Positions 47,468 through 56,576 of a stretch of DNA of 64,000 nt are shown one piece after another. Both the position numbers and the translations under genes were made by a program. Under the pieces are notes generated by a model. That model was not told where the DNA came from, made no database searches, and was given only the letters and a program-made list of their open reading frames with translations. The number at the start of each line of letters is the position of its first letter. Within the stretch, counting starts at the first letter, position 1. This stretch comes from Deltaproteobacteria bacterium (GTDB lineage: Bacteria > Desulfobacterota > Desulfomonilia > UBA1062), in NCBI GenBank assembly GCA_017992605.1, contig JAGOOG010000009.1:1-64000 (forward strand), given 5' to 3'.

Positions 47468-47908
47468 TTACCAGGGTCTGGTCTGTTCGTGAAACCTGCT
47501 CCTCATATTTTCGTCCTGCAGGTTCACTGGCTTGTCGAGTATCTGGATCTCGGTAGCCAGAAGAACATTGGACTTGATCTTGTCATCCCATGCAAGTCCG
47601 CCTTTTGCGAGGACGAGAACGCCCTTCTTCAGTGAACCCTTGGGCTGTTCAGATCCCCTGTTATCCAGGATGTGAGTCTTCAGGTGCTTGCCTCTGATGG
47701 TAGTGTCGATGAGCTTTACCCACCGCTCTGATATCACGATGTATTCCTTGGCTGTGTCCATAATGGTACCCTGTATCACGGAAGGATCCCACTCTCTGAG
47801 TCCATTGTCCAGAGTGTCCGCATGAGCAGTCGCAAAACACACCAGTACAAGAAAAACGGAACAGCATCCGAGCAGCAAGTGCAGTCTTGATCTTATCATG
47901 ACACTCAT
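47468..47908 (-). CDS. Small exported protein at the end of the minor pilin operon
   Basis: This 146-residue protein has a signal peptide (LLLGCCSVFLVLVCFATAHA). The mature part is mostly beta with SVIQGTIMDTAKEYIVISERWVKLIDTT, an OB-like pattern. I do not recognise the family. GGAGG six bases before the ATG gives a clear start. It follows pilY1 by 12 bases, the position occupied by pilY2 in Pseudomonas, so a role in pilus assembly is plausible but unproven. Confidence 0.75.
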   Translation of the reverse strand: MSVMIRSRLHLLLGCCSVFLVLVCFATAHADTLDNGLREWDPSVIQGTIMDTAKEYIVISERWVKLIDTTIRGKHLKTHILDNRGSEQPKGSLKKGVLVLAKGGLAWDDKIKSNVLLATEIQILDKPVNLQDENMRSRFHEQTRPW

Positions 47909-47920
47909 GTGTTTCCTCCT

Positions 47921-50900
47921 TTATTGCTTCAGCCAGTAGTAGCGGATAACGCTTCGTTTGTCCTGCGTATCCAAGGGGGTCGGCCCCTGCTCGGTTCCCA
48001 CGACGATGAACACGCCCTGCTCGGTAACAACAAGGGTCGGTTCTGAAGGGATCCCTGAGCCGATATCCTTGTACCTGTCCTCCTTGGTAAGCATGGCTGA
48101 GTTCCCGTCGAAGTTTTCGAATACCGCTTCGCCTGTCCGGTAATCCACGGCATAGATTCTCGCCGCCCCTGAACCGGACCCTGTGCCGCAGGGATCAGTA
48201 CCGACCGATGTCGCCGTGCTCGGGGTAAAGGTCGTGAAATAGACGATCTTGTTGTAGACCAGGGGGGTCGAAACGACCTTTTCTCCACTGTGCTCGAGAT
48301 CGAAGAACCACCCGTTACCGCTGTATGACAGTGTCTGTCGGAGGGCAGCCTTCTCGGCATCCGACAACGATGAGGGCGATGATGTGGTCCCCTGGAGTGT
48401 GTCGGTCGTTATGTCGGCGAGGCTCGAGTCGTTGAGCGGGCTGTCGTCGTTCCAGGTGGCAGGCCACGTGTATCTGATGGCATAGAACCTGTTGTATGTC
48501 TTCGTGGCAGGAGCGGTCTCGTCACCGGTCAATGCGGTAGGGTCCTCGCGGTCTCCGCTGCCGATGTAGACCCAGTCTCCCCATGTTTCCTGGGCTATGC
48601 CAGGGGCGTAGAAAAACTTCCTCAGCTTGGCGGTGCTGCCACGATTCTGGGCAGAGAATAGCAGTCTCTTCGTCCATGTCCCATCGTTCGGCGTACCCGT
48701 TACTGTCGACCTGTCATCGAACACAAAGAGATCCCCACCCAGGGAGGGTGCATAGATAACGTCGTCGCAACCGTCGTTGTTGTCGTCGTAGGACCTGAAG
48801 TCCACCATGGAATACCGCATCTTGGCGTAATTGTTGTAGTTGAAATTGAGGCTGGACACCACCGAACCCGTGGTGGCATTGACGGCGAAGATCGCTCTGC
48901 CCTTGGTATCGCCCGTGCCTGGATCGTCGTTGTCCTGGTTCGTATCGTATCCTCCTGCCAGGAGCAGAACTTCCTGCCTGCTGCTCTCGCTGGCACCGGT
49001 CTTGATGCTGCAGAAATAGGGGGTGCTCCACGACTGGCCGAGCTTCTCGTCGGCCGGGTTGGGGCCCAGGACATTCTTCGATATCGACGTGGTGAAGGTC
49101 GGGGAAGTGTAGTCTGTGATGTTCAGGATGAAGTACTGGTTCGTGAGTTCGCCGCCCGATGTGTAGTCCTTGCCGCCGCGTCTGAGCCCGAAGGACAGAT
49201 ACGTGTTGTTGTTCGTCTCGCTCTTGTACACCACGGGGGAACCGTCGACAAAGTACTCGTGCTCTGAATTCCCGGGTATAAGGTTTGTGCTTCCCTCTGC
49301 CGGCAGATATTTGAGGTTGGGCAGGAGATCACTCGGCATGAACGCCCACGACTCCTGCACCGTATCGTCCTCGAGGTTGTCTGAGGTGCCCTGGTCGTTG
49401 TCCAGGAAGCAGTGCATGAAACCGTCGTTGCTGCCGACGAAGATGATGTTCCTGTTCATGGTCTTGTCATAGTGGATGGCGGGCTGTGAGTGGATGATGT
49501 CGCCGAGGACCCAATCCCGCGCCCTGCTGTCGGCTCCGGAATAAGACGGTGCATAGATGCCCGTCGCGGCCACGAAGTCGACGAGGTCGTCCCGTTCCTC
49601 GTCGCTTGAGAGACCGAGGTCTGCGGCAGAGATGTTCGCCGTGTTGAAAGCTGTCATGCTCGTCCCGTCGTTGACCTTGAGGTTCCTCGTGGACTGTGTC
49701 TTCAGGACTGCACCGGCACCTCCGATATCCACGGTCATGCCCTCGATGCCCGTGACCTCGGGGCCCCAGACCGAGTGAGCGCCGGGATTGAGCGCGCCCG
49801 ATGCCGTGGTCGCCGGCTGGCTGTGCCGGTCGAGCACCTGTCCCTGCTTGCTGAACCCGAACTTCTTGAGGTTGCCCTGCCAGAGCCCCGGGGTCATGGC
49901 ATCCGGCGCGAAGATACCTATGTAGAGCCCGTTGTCCGCATAGGTCCTGTTCATCCTGTTTACCGGCACCACCGGGGAGATGAACTGGGAGTTCGATTCC
50001 AGGATGCTCCCGATGATCTTCTCGAAGATGTCCTGGAGGCTGATGCTGTCGCTGGTGGTGAAGTAGTCTCCCTGCCCGTGCTGGGCGTCTGCAGTTTCGC
50101 TCAATAGAACATGGTCAATATCGAAGCCGATGGTGTAGGTAATGAGGTTCTGGGTGGGGAAGTCACTGTTGTCGAAGGATACCCCGTTGACATCAGACAT
50201 GTTCTTCAAGAGGTCCTCGTCGTAGAGGAACTTAGCCACGTCGTCGAGGTAGTCACTCCCATTGCTCGCATAGGCAATACCGTCGCTGTTGTGATACTCG
50301 TCGATATGGGTGCTCGCGTCACCGTCATAGTCCCCGATGGGTTTGTCGTTGATATAGTTCGTGTCCCACAGCTTGCTGTTACGGTCCTGGGTGGACTCGC
50401 CGTCGGTCATGAGGATGATGTAGTTCTTCTGACACCGGTATTCTATCGCAGGATCGAATGCCGTGGCATAGTTCACCCCGCTGTTGAACCAGGACTGCTT
50501 GCGGGCATAATACAAGCCTGCCTCGGCCAGGGTCTCTGCCAGCGGCGTCCAGGTGCTGGCGGACAGTGAGTTGATCTGGGCGATCAAGGCGTCTTTCTCG
50601 GCGGTCGTCTCTCTGTCTGCAACGGGCGCGAGAATACGGCCGCCCTCCTCGTCGTTGAAGATCATGACCCCAAAGCGTACCCCGGTGGTGGTCCTAATGA
50701 GGTTCGCTATGGTCCTCTTGGCGACAACGATCTTCTGTTCCCAGTGCGGTGCTGCCGCCGATAGATAGTTTCTATAATTGCCGGTTCTCAAGTTTTTTGT
50801 CGTATATGAGGTCCCGCAGGGATGAGGACTCGTACTACTTATCTGACCCTGCCAATGCCCGAAATCGTTCAGGGCACCCCGGGCCTCGGTGCACGAAATC

Positions 50901-51205
50901 TCTCCTGAATCGACGATTTCATTCGTTCCGATATATTGCCAGGATTCCCATCCCCACCATTGTTCCCGGTAAACATATCTCCGGTTATAGCTGCCCGTGT
51001 AAACGGTGCTCGGGTCATATTCGTCGCTCGAACCCTGTACCCAGACATTTTCCGCCATACTGCCCGAATTGTCGAAGATGATGAGCACGTTCGGGGGGAC
51101 GTTGACGGACCCTCCTCCGAAGATCTGTGTATCTTCAGCATAGACGGGTGCTGTTATGGTTATGGCGAGAATGGTTATGATGAGTGTCGCATCTCTCCTG
51201 ATCAT
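47921..51205 (-). CDS. pilY1: Type IV pilus tip adhesin PilY1
   Basis: This 1094-residue exported protein has a signal peptide (LIITILAITITAPVYA), a von Willebrand A-like domain (IIFDNSGSM MIDAS motif, LMTDGES) and a C-terminal propeller with the calcium-type loop DDNNDGCDDVIYAPS. PilY1 caps the pilus, senses surfaces and sets retraction. The ATG at 51205 is chosen over 51223 because AAGGAG lies seven bases upstream. It follows the PilX-like gene and precedes the small exported protein. Confidence 0.93.
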   Translation of the reverse strand: MIRRDATLIITILAITITAPVYAEDTQIFGGGSVNVPPNVLIIFDNSGSMAENVWVQGSSDEYDPSTVYTGSYNRRYVYREQWWGWESWQYIGTNEIVDSGEISCTEARGALNDFGHWQGQISSTSPHPCGTSYTTKNLRTGNYRNYLSAAAPHWEQKIVVAKRTIANLIRTTTGVRFGVMIFNDEEGGRILAPVADRETTAEKDALIAQINSLSASTWTPLAETLAEAGLYYARKQSWFNSGVNYATAFDPAIEYRCQKNYIILMTDGESTQDRNSKLWDTNYINDKPIGDYDGDASTHIDEYHNSDGIAYASNGSDYLDDVAKFLYDEDLLKNMSDVNGVSFDNSDFPTQNLITYTIGFDIDHVLLSETADAQHGQGDYFTTSDSISLQDIFEKIIGSILESNSQFISPVVPVNRMNRTYADNGLYIGIFAPDAMTPGLWQGNLKKFGFSKQGQVLDRHSQPATTASGALNPGAHSVWGPEVTGIEGMTVDIGGAGAVLKTQSTRNLKVNDGTSMTAFNTANISAADLGLSSDEERDDLVDFVAATGIYAPSYSGADSRARDWVLGDIIHSQPAIHYDKTMNRNIIFVGSNDGFMHCFLDNDQGTSDNLEDDTVQESWAFMPSDLLPNLKYLPAEGSTNLIPGNSEHEYFVDGSPVVYKSETNNNTYLSFGLRRGGKDYTSGGELTNQYFILNITDYTSPTFTTSISKNVLGPNPADEKLGQSWSTPYFCSIKTGASESSRQEVLLLAGGYDTNQDNDDPGTGDTKGRAIFAVNATTGSVVSSLNFNYNNYAKMRYSMVDFRSYDDNNDGCDDVIYAPSLGGDLFVFDDRSTVTGTPNDGTWTKRLLFSAQNRGSTAKLRKFFYAPGIAQETWGDWVYIGSGDREDPTALTGDETAPATKTYNRFYAIRYTWPATWNDDSPLNDSSLADITTDTLQGTTSSPSSLSDAEKAALRQTLSYSGNGWFFDLEHSGEKVVSTPLVYNKIVYFTTFTPSTATSVGTDPCGTGSGSGAARIYAVDYRTGEAVFENFDGNSAMLTKEDRYKDIGSGIPSEPTLVVTEQGVFIVVGTEQGPTPLDTQDKRSVIRYYWLKQ

Positions 51206-51243
51206 GTCACCACTCCTTTTCATCTCGGTTCTCGACTTTCTGG

Positions 51244-51681
51244 TTATTGTGCAGGCGGGAACACCTTGTATGCGCCCACATCGAGTTTCTGGTTGTTTCC
51301 ATCATCCGAGGCCTCGAAGAGGTAAAATCTAGCGCGGAAGGATGGATCATAACCCGATCCCACCGGGGGTTTCCTGACAGCCTCAAGGGTGACGGTGACA
51401 TTCGTCCCGTCGGGCAACGTCCCACCGGGGTACGTGTAGGAGTTTCCCGAGGTCGTTGCCACCGCCGCAAGTGCGGCCGTGTTCTGTATGAGGACGAGGC
51501 TCACTGCAGACTCGATGTTGGCGAAATCTGTTATGTAACGCCTTTCATTCCCTGCCATCTTCGACTCAAGGGAAGACGTCCTGGTCATCATCACGCCCAT
51601 GATGATGGCAGCCACCATGACGATGAGCACCAGGATGAGCACTGCACCTTCCTTGTCCCTCAGAATCATTTTCATTTTCAT
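51244..51681 (-). CDS. pilX: Type IV pilus minor pilin PilX-like
   Basis: This 145-residue prepilin has the processing site KEG|AVLILVLIVM without Glu5, as usual for the PilX N-domain, and the conserved SLESKMAGNERR motif. It would join the minor pilin complex that primes pilus assembly. The first of three closely spaced ATGs is listed; ATGs at 51675 and 51669 are alternatives. Confidence 0.85.
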   Translation of the reverse strand: MKMKMILRDKEGAVLILVLIVMVAAIIMGVMMTRTSSLESKMAGNERRYITDFANIESAVSLVLIQNTAALAAVATTSGNSYTYPGGTLPDGTNVTVTLEAVRKPPVGSGYDPSFRARFYLFEASDDGNNQKLDVGAYKVFPPAQ

Positions 51682-51714
51682 CTGTGAAGCCCCCTGCCGC
51701 CTTTCATGGACACA

Positions 51715-52146
51715 TCATTCCAGCTCATCCATGACGAGCGGCAACGTGAACATATGATTCAGGCTCTTCTCTTGCCAGGTCACGAAAATGGTCACAGTCC
51801 TGCCTGTGCCTCCCGTGTTTGGCGTCGTATCCACCCGATAAGACACGTTGTAGGGAATATTCCTCGACATGGTGGTGGTCGTGCTGTGTATGCCGACACT
51901 CATGGAGTCGTGAACGAACGACAGACCTCTGAGGAACTCCATCTGGTCCTCTGCAGCGTTTACCGCCTCGGTGAGCTGCATGCTGAAGTTGTTGGCCTGC
52001 ACCGAGGCCTGATGCATCTTCAGTATTCCCATGATGCCCAGGGCAAAAACAAAAATGGCCACAACCAGCTCGATGAGGGTGAACCCTGCACTCCGGCCTG
52101 TCCTCATATTCCCTCTCTTGTCTTTCTCCGCCGATTTAGATTTCAT
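51715..52146 (-). CDS. pilV: Type IV pilus minor pilin PilV-like
   Basis: This 143-residue prepilin has the cleavage site SAG|FTLIEL followed by VVAIFVFALGIMG, the PilV-type second half of the hydrophobic helix. The start at 52146 overlaps the pilW stop by 11 bases. ATG at 52107 with AGAGGG just upstream gives a more usual leader length and is a real alternative. Confidence 0.85.
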   Translation of the reverse strand: MKSKSAEKDKRGNMRTGRSAGFTLIELVVAIFVFALGIMGILKMHQASVQANNFSMQLTEAVNAAEDQMEFLRGLSFVHDSMSVGIHSTTTTMSRNIPYNVSYRVDTTPNTGGTGRTVTIFVTWQEKSLNHMFTLPLVMDELE

Positions 52147-52774
52147 CGATAGTACCGTTCCGCCTGCAGACCCAGCGCGAGAGCGTCCTCTCTATGGCAT
52201 TGCCTGTCTGTGGGTCGACCTTGTCGCCTTCCTTGGTGACGGTGACCTCTATGAACCTCACGGCACGGGCCTGTGCCTGAGAAAGGGTGCCGGCCCCCGG
52301 GTCGATCTGCTGCGTGGTGTTGGTCTTTGTCCTGCCAAGATACTGAAACGAGAGGAGCGTGACATTCCGGGCAAGGATCTGGGTCACACCGGCGTTTACA
52401 TCTATCCGCTCGAGATTGCCGTTGTTGAGCCGGTATGTCACAAGCTCGTCGGTGCCGGTGGTAACGCCGTCATTGGTGTAGTCCATCTGGAGTTGGAGGG
52501 TGCTCGTCCCGCTCGTCCCCGTAGGAATCCCCTGGATATTGCCCGACGGATCCCGGCTCAGCCCTGCGTGCATGATGTCCATGGCAATGACGTCCATGGC
52601 GGCGCGGATATCCTGCTGAGTGGCCGCCACCTGCGTCTGTGCCTGCCCTGAGTTGTGCTGGAGCTGGAAAGTCATGTATACCGTACCCATGAGCAGCAGT
52701 GATAAAACGAGGACAATCATGAGCTCGATGAGGGTGAGGCCTTTGCAGTTCGTTAATGCCTGGAATCTCTTCAT
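52136..52774 (-). CDS. pilW: Type IV pilus minor pilin PilW-like
   Basis: This 212-residue prepilin has the cleavage site CKG|LTLIELMIVLVLSLLL and the PilW-type body with QQDIRAAMDVIAMDIMHAG. It overlaps fimT upstream by four bases (ATGA) and pilV downstream by 11. Confidence 0.9.
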   Translation of the reverse strand: MKRFQALTNCKGLTLIELMIVLVLSLLLMGTVYMTFQLQHNSGQAQTQVAATQQDIRAAMDVIAMDIMHAGLSRDPSGNIQGIPTGTSGTSTLQLQMDYTNDGVTTGTDELVTYRLNNGNLERIDVNAGVTQILARNVTLLSFQYLGRTKTNTTQQIDPGAGTLSQAQARAVRFIEVTVTKEGDKVDPQTGNAIERTLSRWVCRRNGTIDEI

Positions 52775-53262
52775 GGTTCGATACTCACTGTCCCGCCGGG
52801 ATTGAGCCTTATTCTCCTCCAGTTATCCGCTGCAGGCGCCTTGTCACTGGTGATGGTGACCGTGACCTCGGGTGTGGTGGCAAATCCCCGGAAGGTGAAT
52901 CCGGTCGTCGTTGCCAGTGAAATGAGATCGATTTCCGGCGGCATGTTTGTATGTGGCACGATGACATGTCCGTCGGCGTCCTGTATCATGTACCAGTCGT
53001 TGGCCGCATCGATCTGTATCTGGACGTCCCGTGCCCGTGTTATAGCTTCGCTCCGCGCCCTCTGGATGTTGGAGAACATCTCCCTGGATGTCGCGTCGAG
53101 GCTCCTCTTGCTGAACCATCCGATCATGTTGGGCGCTGCAACTGCGGCCAGGATACCGATGATGACGACCACGACCATGAGTTCCATAAGCGTCATCCCC
53201 GAAGACCTGCCCCGGAAGGTGTACCGCCCAGTTCCAGTATACAATTCAAGCTCCTTTTCCAT
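52771..53262 (-). CDS. Type IV pilus minor pilin FimT/FimU (GspH-like)
   Basis: This 163-residue prepilin has a 22-residue leader, the cleavage site SSG|MTLMELMVVVVIIGILAAVAAP and the GspH/FimT fold (SNIQRARSEAITRARDVQI). It starts one base after the comEC stop. FimT-type pilins can bind DNA for uptake in some species, which fits the neighbour. Confidence 0.9.
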   Translation of the reverse strand: MEKELELYTGTGRYTFRGRSSGMTLMELMVVVVIIGILAAVAAPNMIGWFSKRSLDATSREMFSNIQRARSEAITRARDVQIQIDAANDWYMIQDADGHVIVPHTNMPPEIDLISLATTTGFTFRGFATTPEVTVTITSDKAPAADNWRRIRLNPGGTVSIEP

Positions 53263-53263
53263 C

Positions 53264-55552
53264 CTAATGATTATCGGCAGGTATCAGCACCGACTTAACA
53301 GCGATGCCCTCAGGCCCTGATGTAATCAGCGTCTCTCCGTGCATATCAGTGCGGAAGACCCTGACCCCGTGCGTTCTCAGTCTCTGGAGCGTTCCCTGTG
53401 CAGGGTTGCCATATACATTTCTGTATCCGCAGCTTATCACGGCAACATCCGGCTTGACTACTTCAAGGAAGGGGTTCAGACACGACTTTTCCGAGCCATG
53501 GTGCGCAACCTTGAGAATATCTGCGGAGATGTCCTCGTTGGTGTGTACCAGCGTGAGTTCGCCGAACATGTCTGCATCTCCCATGAAAAGACCCGTCATC
53601 AGCCCGTCATGTACCCTCAGGACCACTGACTGCAGATTCTGGTCCACTGGTCCGTCAAAATCGATCAGTCTGTTCCTGGGATTCAGGACATCCACGATCA
53701 TCGATCCGACACGGAGCCTATCACCGCGGCAGACATATTTCAATGGTATGGATTTCTCTTTTGTAATACGCATTACCTCCTGGAAATATTGATTATTCGT
53801 TTGTCTGGCATTGAGCCACAGTTCGCCCACACGGAATCGTTCGAGTATGAAAGGGGCTCCACCGCAATGATCAGGGTGCAGGTGGGTGATGACCATCACG
53901 TCAAGTGATGTGCGTCCTCTGCGGAGGAGATGAGGCGCGATGATGTACCTGCCCGCGTCGAAAACCCCATAGGCAGGTCCGGCATCGATAAGCACCGCAT
54001 GTCTGCCCTGGGATATCAGTGAGCAGTCACCCTGTCCTACACTGATGAAATCGAACTTCGTATTCCCGCCATTCTCAATGGTATGTTTCAGGATCGGTAG
54101 CAAAATCAAAATAGCCGCTGCCACTGCGAGGACAATGGGCCTCACCCGCGACCTGGCGCCCCAGAACGCTATAATGAGCGCTGTGTAGCTTATATATACC
54201 CATGAGACCCAGGGCCTCGCGACCGGATGCTGTGACCCGAGGAGGTCGCTCATGGCCAGAAGGATATGCAGTGCCTTCATGGAGAGCGTGAAAACAGGTC
54301 CGCTCAACGCCGGGCAGATGAGGTGAATCAGTATGCCCAGGATGGACAGGGGCATGATCACCGTCCCGAAGAACGGCACTATGAAGCAGTTCGCCGGCAG
54401 GCTCACGCATGAAACGAAGCCGAAGAGATATACCGCGACGGGAAGCGTGAACACCCCTGCTGCAGGGGTTATCAGGAGCCATGTGAACCATGGCGGCGAA
54501 CCTTTTGTCTTTTCGACGAGCCCCCCGATCCCCAGTACCGCACAGAAGGAAAGCTGGAAACTCGCGCTGAAGAGTGCTTCTGGCCAGATAATGAGGATGA
54601 GAATGCCTGCCAGGGAAAGCCCGCCGATCAGGTCGTATTTCCTGAGGGAAATGAGGCATGCGGCACAGCTCACAGCCATGATGCAGGATCTCAGGACGGT
54701 AACCTCAGGCCCTATGAACCATGTGTAGACGAGTGCTGCGCCGACAGCCCCGATGCGTGAGAGCAAGGGGGCATCGGTACGCAGGGCCAGAGGCGGCATG
54801 ATCCGCAGGATGCAGAAGATGAGACCATAGCCTAAAAGCATCGTGATCCCGATATGGAGCCCCGAGATCGCTATGAGGTGCGAAATTCCCAGTGCGTTGA
54901 AACGATCGCGCAGCGAATGGGTGATCCCCGATCTGTCACCGAGGACAATGGCCTTCACGAGTTCCGCCTCAGGTCTTGAATACCGGTTAAGAAAACGAAT
55001 CAGTTCTTCTCTCTGCCCGGGCGGGGAATCAGATCCACCGGTGTCCAGGGCCTCCGAACCGCTCTCAGCGTACCCTGTCAGCACAATGTTCCTGCTGAGC
55101 AGATAGTGCTGGTAGTCGAATTCCCCTGAGTTTCCGTTTCTTCTGGGCTGTCGTACCCTGACGCCTAAGGAGAGACGGGAACCCTTTACCAGCCCTGTCA
55201 CGGTTTCAGAAACGGTTACCAGCGCCTTTCCCCTTACGCTCCTGCCGTCGATGTCGACATTCCCAAGAACGACACGGAACATACCATGGGCATATTCGGT
55301 TCTATCCACTTCTCCCGAGACCTTGTAGACTCCCTCTGCGATATCTTCCCATCCTGGACCCATGGTGAACGCCATGAAGCCGAGGAGGACTCCGAGCAGT
55401 GCATGGGGGATGCGTTCCTTGGTGATGAGCATGGCGCCAAGAAAAAGGCCGAAGCAAAGCCCGGGTCCGTCATGGTGCATCGCGACGATGCTGCAGCACA
55501 TCCCTGCGAATACCAGCACGAGCGGATTGTTTCTTCCCACGTGGCGAAGCAT
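53264..55552 (-). CDS. comEC: DNA internalisation-related competence protein ComEC/Rec2
   Basis: This 762-residue protein forms the channel that carries transforming single-stranded DNA across the inner membrane. It has an N-terminal OB-like domain, a competence domain with HLIAISGLHIGI and many helices, and a C-terminal metallo-beta-lactamase domain with VMVITHLHPDHCGG and LKVAHHGSEKS. AAGGAG lies seven bases before the ATG at 55552, but it is buried in a perfect hairpin. It is the first gene of the comEC-pilin run. Confidence 0.93.
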   Translation of the reverse strand: MLRHVGRNNPLVLVFAGMCCSIVAMHHDGPGLCFGLFLGAMLITKERIPHALLGVLLGFMAFTMGPGWEDIAEGVYKVSGEVDRTEYAHGMFRVVLGNVDIDGRSVRGKALVTVSETVTGLVKGSRLSLGVRVRQPRRNGNSGEFDYQHYLLSRNIVLTGYAESGSEALDTGGSDSPPGQREELIRFLNRYSRPEAELVKAIVLGDRSGITHSLRDRFNALGISHLIAISGLHIGITMLLGYGLIFCILRIMPPLALRTDAPLLSRIGAVGAALVYTWFIGPEVTVLRSCIMAVSCAACLISLRKYDLIGGLSLAGILILIIWPEALFSASFQLSFCAVLGIGGLVEKTKGSPPWFTWLLITPAAGVFTLPVAVYLFGFVSCVSLPANCFIVPFFGTVIMPLSILGILIHLICPALSGPVFTLSMKALHILLAMSDLLGSQHPVARPWVSWVYISYTALIIAFWGARSRVRPIVLAVAAAILILLPILKHTIENGGNTKFDFISVGQGDCSLISQGRHAVLIDAGPAYGVFDAGRYIIAPHLLRRGRTSLDVMVITHLHPDHCGGAPFILERFRVGELWLNARQTNNQYFQEVMRITKEKSIPLKYVCRGDRLRVGSMIVDVLNPRNRLIDFDGPVDQNLQSVVLRVHDGLMTGLFMGDADMFGELTLVHTNEDISADILKVAHHGSEKSCLNPFLEVVKPDVAVISCGYRNVYGNPAQGTLQRLRTHGVRVFRTDMHGETLITSGPEGIAVKSVLIPADNH

Positions 55553-55558
55553 GCTCTG

Positions 55559-55577
55559 ACTCCTTTCGTAAAGGAGT
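55559..55577 (-). promoter_or_regulatory. Hairpin covering the comEC ribosome binding site
   Basis: On the minus strand the RNA reads an ACTCCTTT arm, a 3-base loop ACG and a perfectly complementary AAAGGAGT arm. The second arm contains the comEC Shine-Dalgarno AAGGAG, whose spacing to the ATG is seven bases. The site would be closed when the hairpin forms. Confidence 0.7.
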
Positions 55578-55658
55578 GGCGATAGACACAATCATCCACC
55601 TCAGGAGAAGGTATAGAGAAAGGAACTTCTTCAGGAACTCAATCACACAGGGGACTTC

Positions 55659-56576
55659 TCAGTCTGTCAGGAGACCCCCGATAAGTTCATTCACGGCAGC
55701 AACTCCATGCTCCTCGAGAAAAGAACCGACGTCATCGATGATCCCTGGGTAACAGAACGGATCTCGAAGGCCGGCGCTGCCTACCTGTACGGCAGTGGCA
55801 CCTGCAAGCATGAACTGGATGACGTCACGGGCGTTCATGATACCGCCCGAGGCTATCACCGGAATGGTGACCGCACGGGACACATCCCAGACGATCTTGA
55901 GGCTCATGGGTTTGACGGCTGGACCGGACAGACCTCCTGTGATGTTTCCAAGAATCGGCCTGCGGGTCTTCTCGTCAATGGCCATGGCGGGATATGTATT
56001 CGCACAGGTGAGTGCATCGGCCAGAGCCTCCTGCGCTGCCAGCGCATTTTCCCTGATGTCGGTAACCATAGGGGAGAGCTTCACGATCAGGGGCTTCCCG
56101 CAGGCCTGTCGTACCCGTCTCACCAGGGCATGGAGTGCTGCAGGATCCCTCCCGAACTCGATGCCGCCTTTCTTGACGTTCGGACAGGACACGTTCATTT
56201 CAAGGGCCGATACTCCTTCGATATCGAGCGCCTCCGCGGCACGCACATACTCGTCTTCCGTCGTTCCGAAAAAGTTGACGATCACCCTGGTGTCGAACTT
56301 TCTCAGGAATGGGAGCTTGTGACTGGCAAATGCCGGAATCCCGATATTCTCGAGCCCGATGGAATTGATCATGCCGCAGGGGGCCTCCACGATGCGCGGC
56401 GTGTGATTGCCAATCTTGGGGGCCAGGGAAAGCCCCTTGGTGACCACGGCACCGAGAATCGACAGGTCGAAGAACTCGGCAAACTCCTCCCCATAGGCAA
56501 AGGTGCCCGATGCACTCATGATGGGATTCTTCAGTGTGAGTTCGGGCGTCAGAGCAACTGAAATGTCCATCTTCAT
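55659..56576 (-). CDS. pyrD: Dihydroorotate dehydrogenase B, catalytic subunit
   Basis: This 305-residue FMN enzyme oxidises dihydroorotate to orotate in pyrimidine synthesis. The catalytic base is the Cys of MNVSCPNVKKGG (class 1B), and the FMN strings PVIASGGIMNARDV and GATAVQVGSAGLRDP are intact. It works with the PyrK electron-transfer subunit encoded just upstream. The start overlaps the pyrK stop; ATG at 56570 is an alternative. Confidence 0.95.
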   Translation of the reverse strand: MKMDISVALTPELTLKNPIMSASGTFAYGEEFAEFFDLSILGAVVTKGLSLAPKIGNHTPRIVEAPCGMINSIGLENIGIPAFASHKLPFLRKFDTRVIVNFFGTTEDEYVRAAEALDIEGVSALEMNVSCPNVKKGGIEFGRDPAALHALVRRVRQACGKPLIVKLSPMVTDIRENALAAQEALADALTCANTYPAMAIDEKTRRPILGNITGGLSGPAVKPMSLKIVWDVSRAVTIPVIASGGIMNARDVIQFMLAGATAVQVGSAGLRDPFCYPGIIDDVGSFLEEHGVAAVNELIGGLLTD

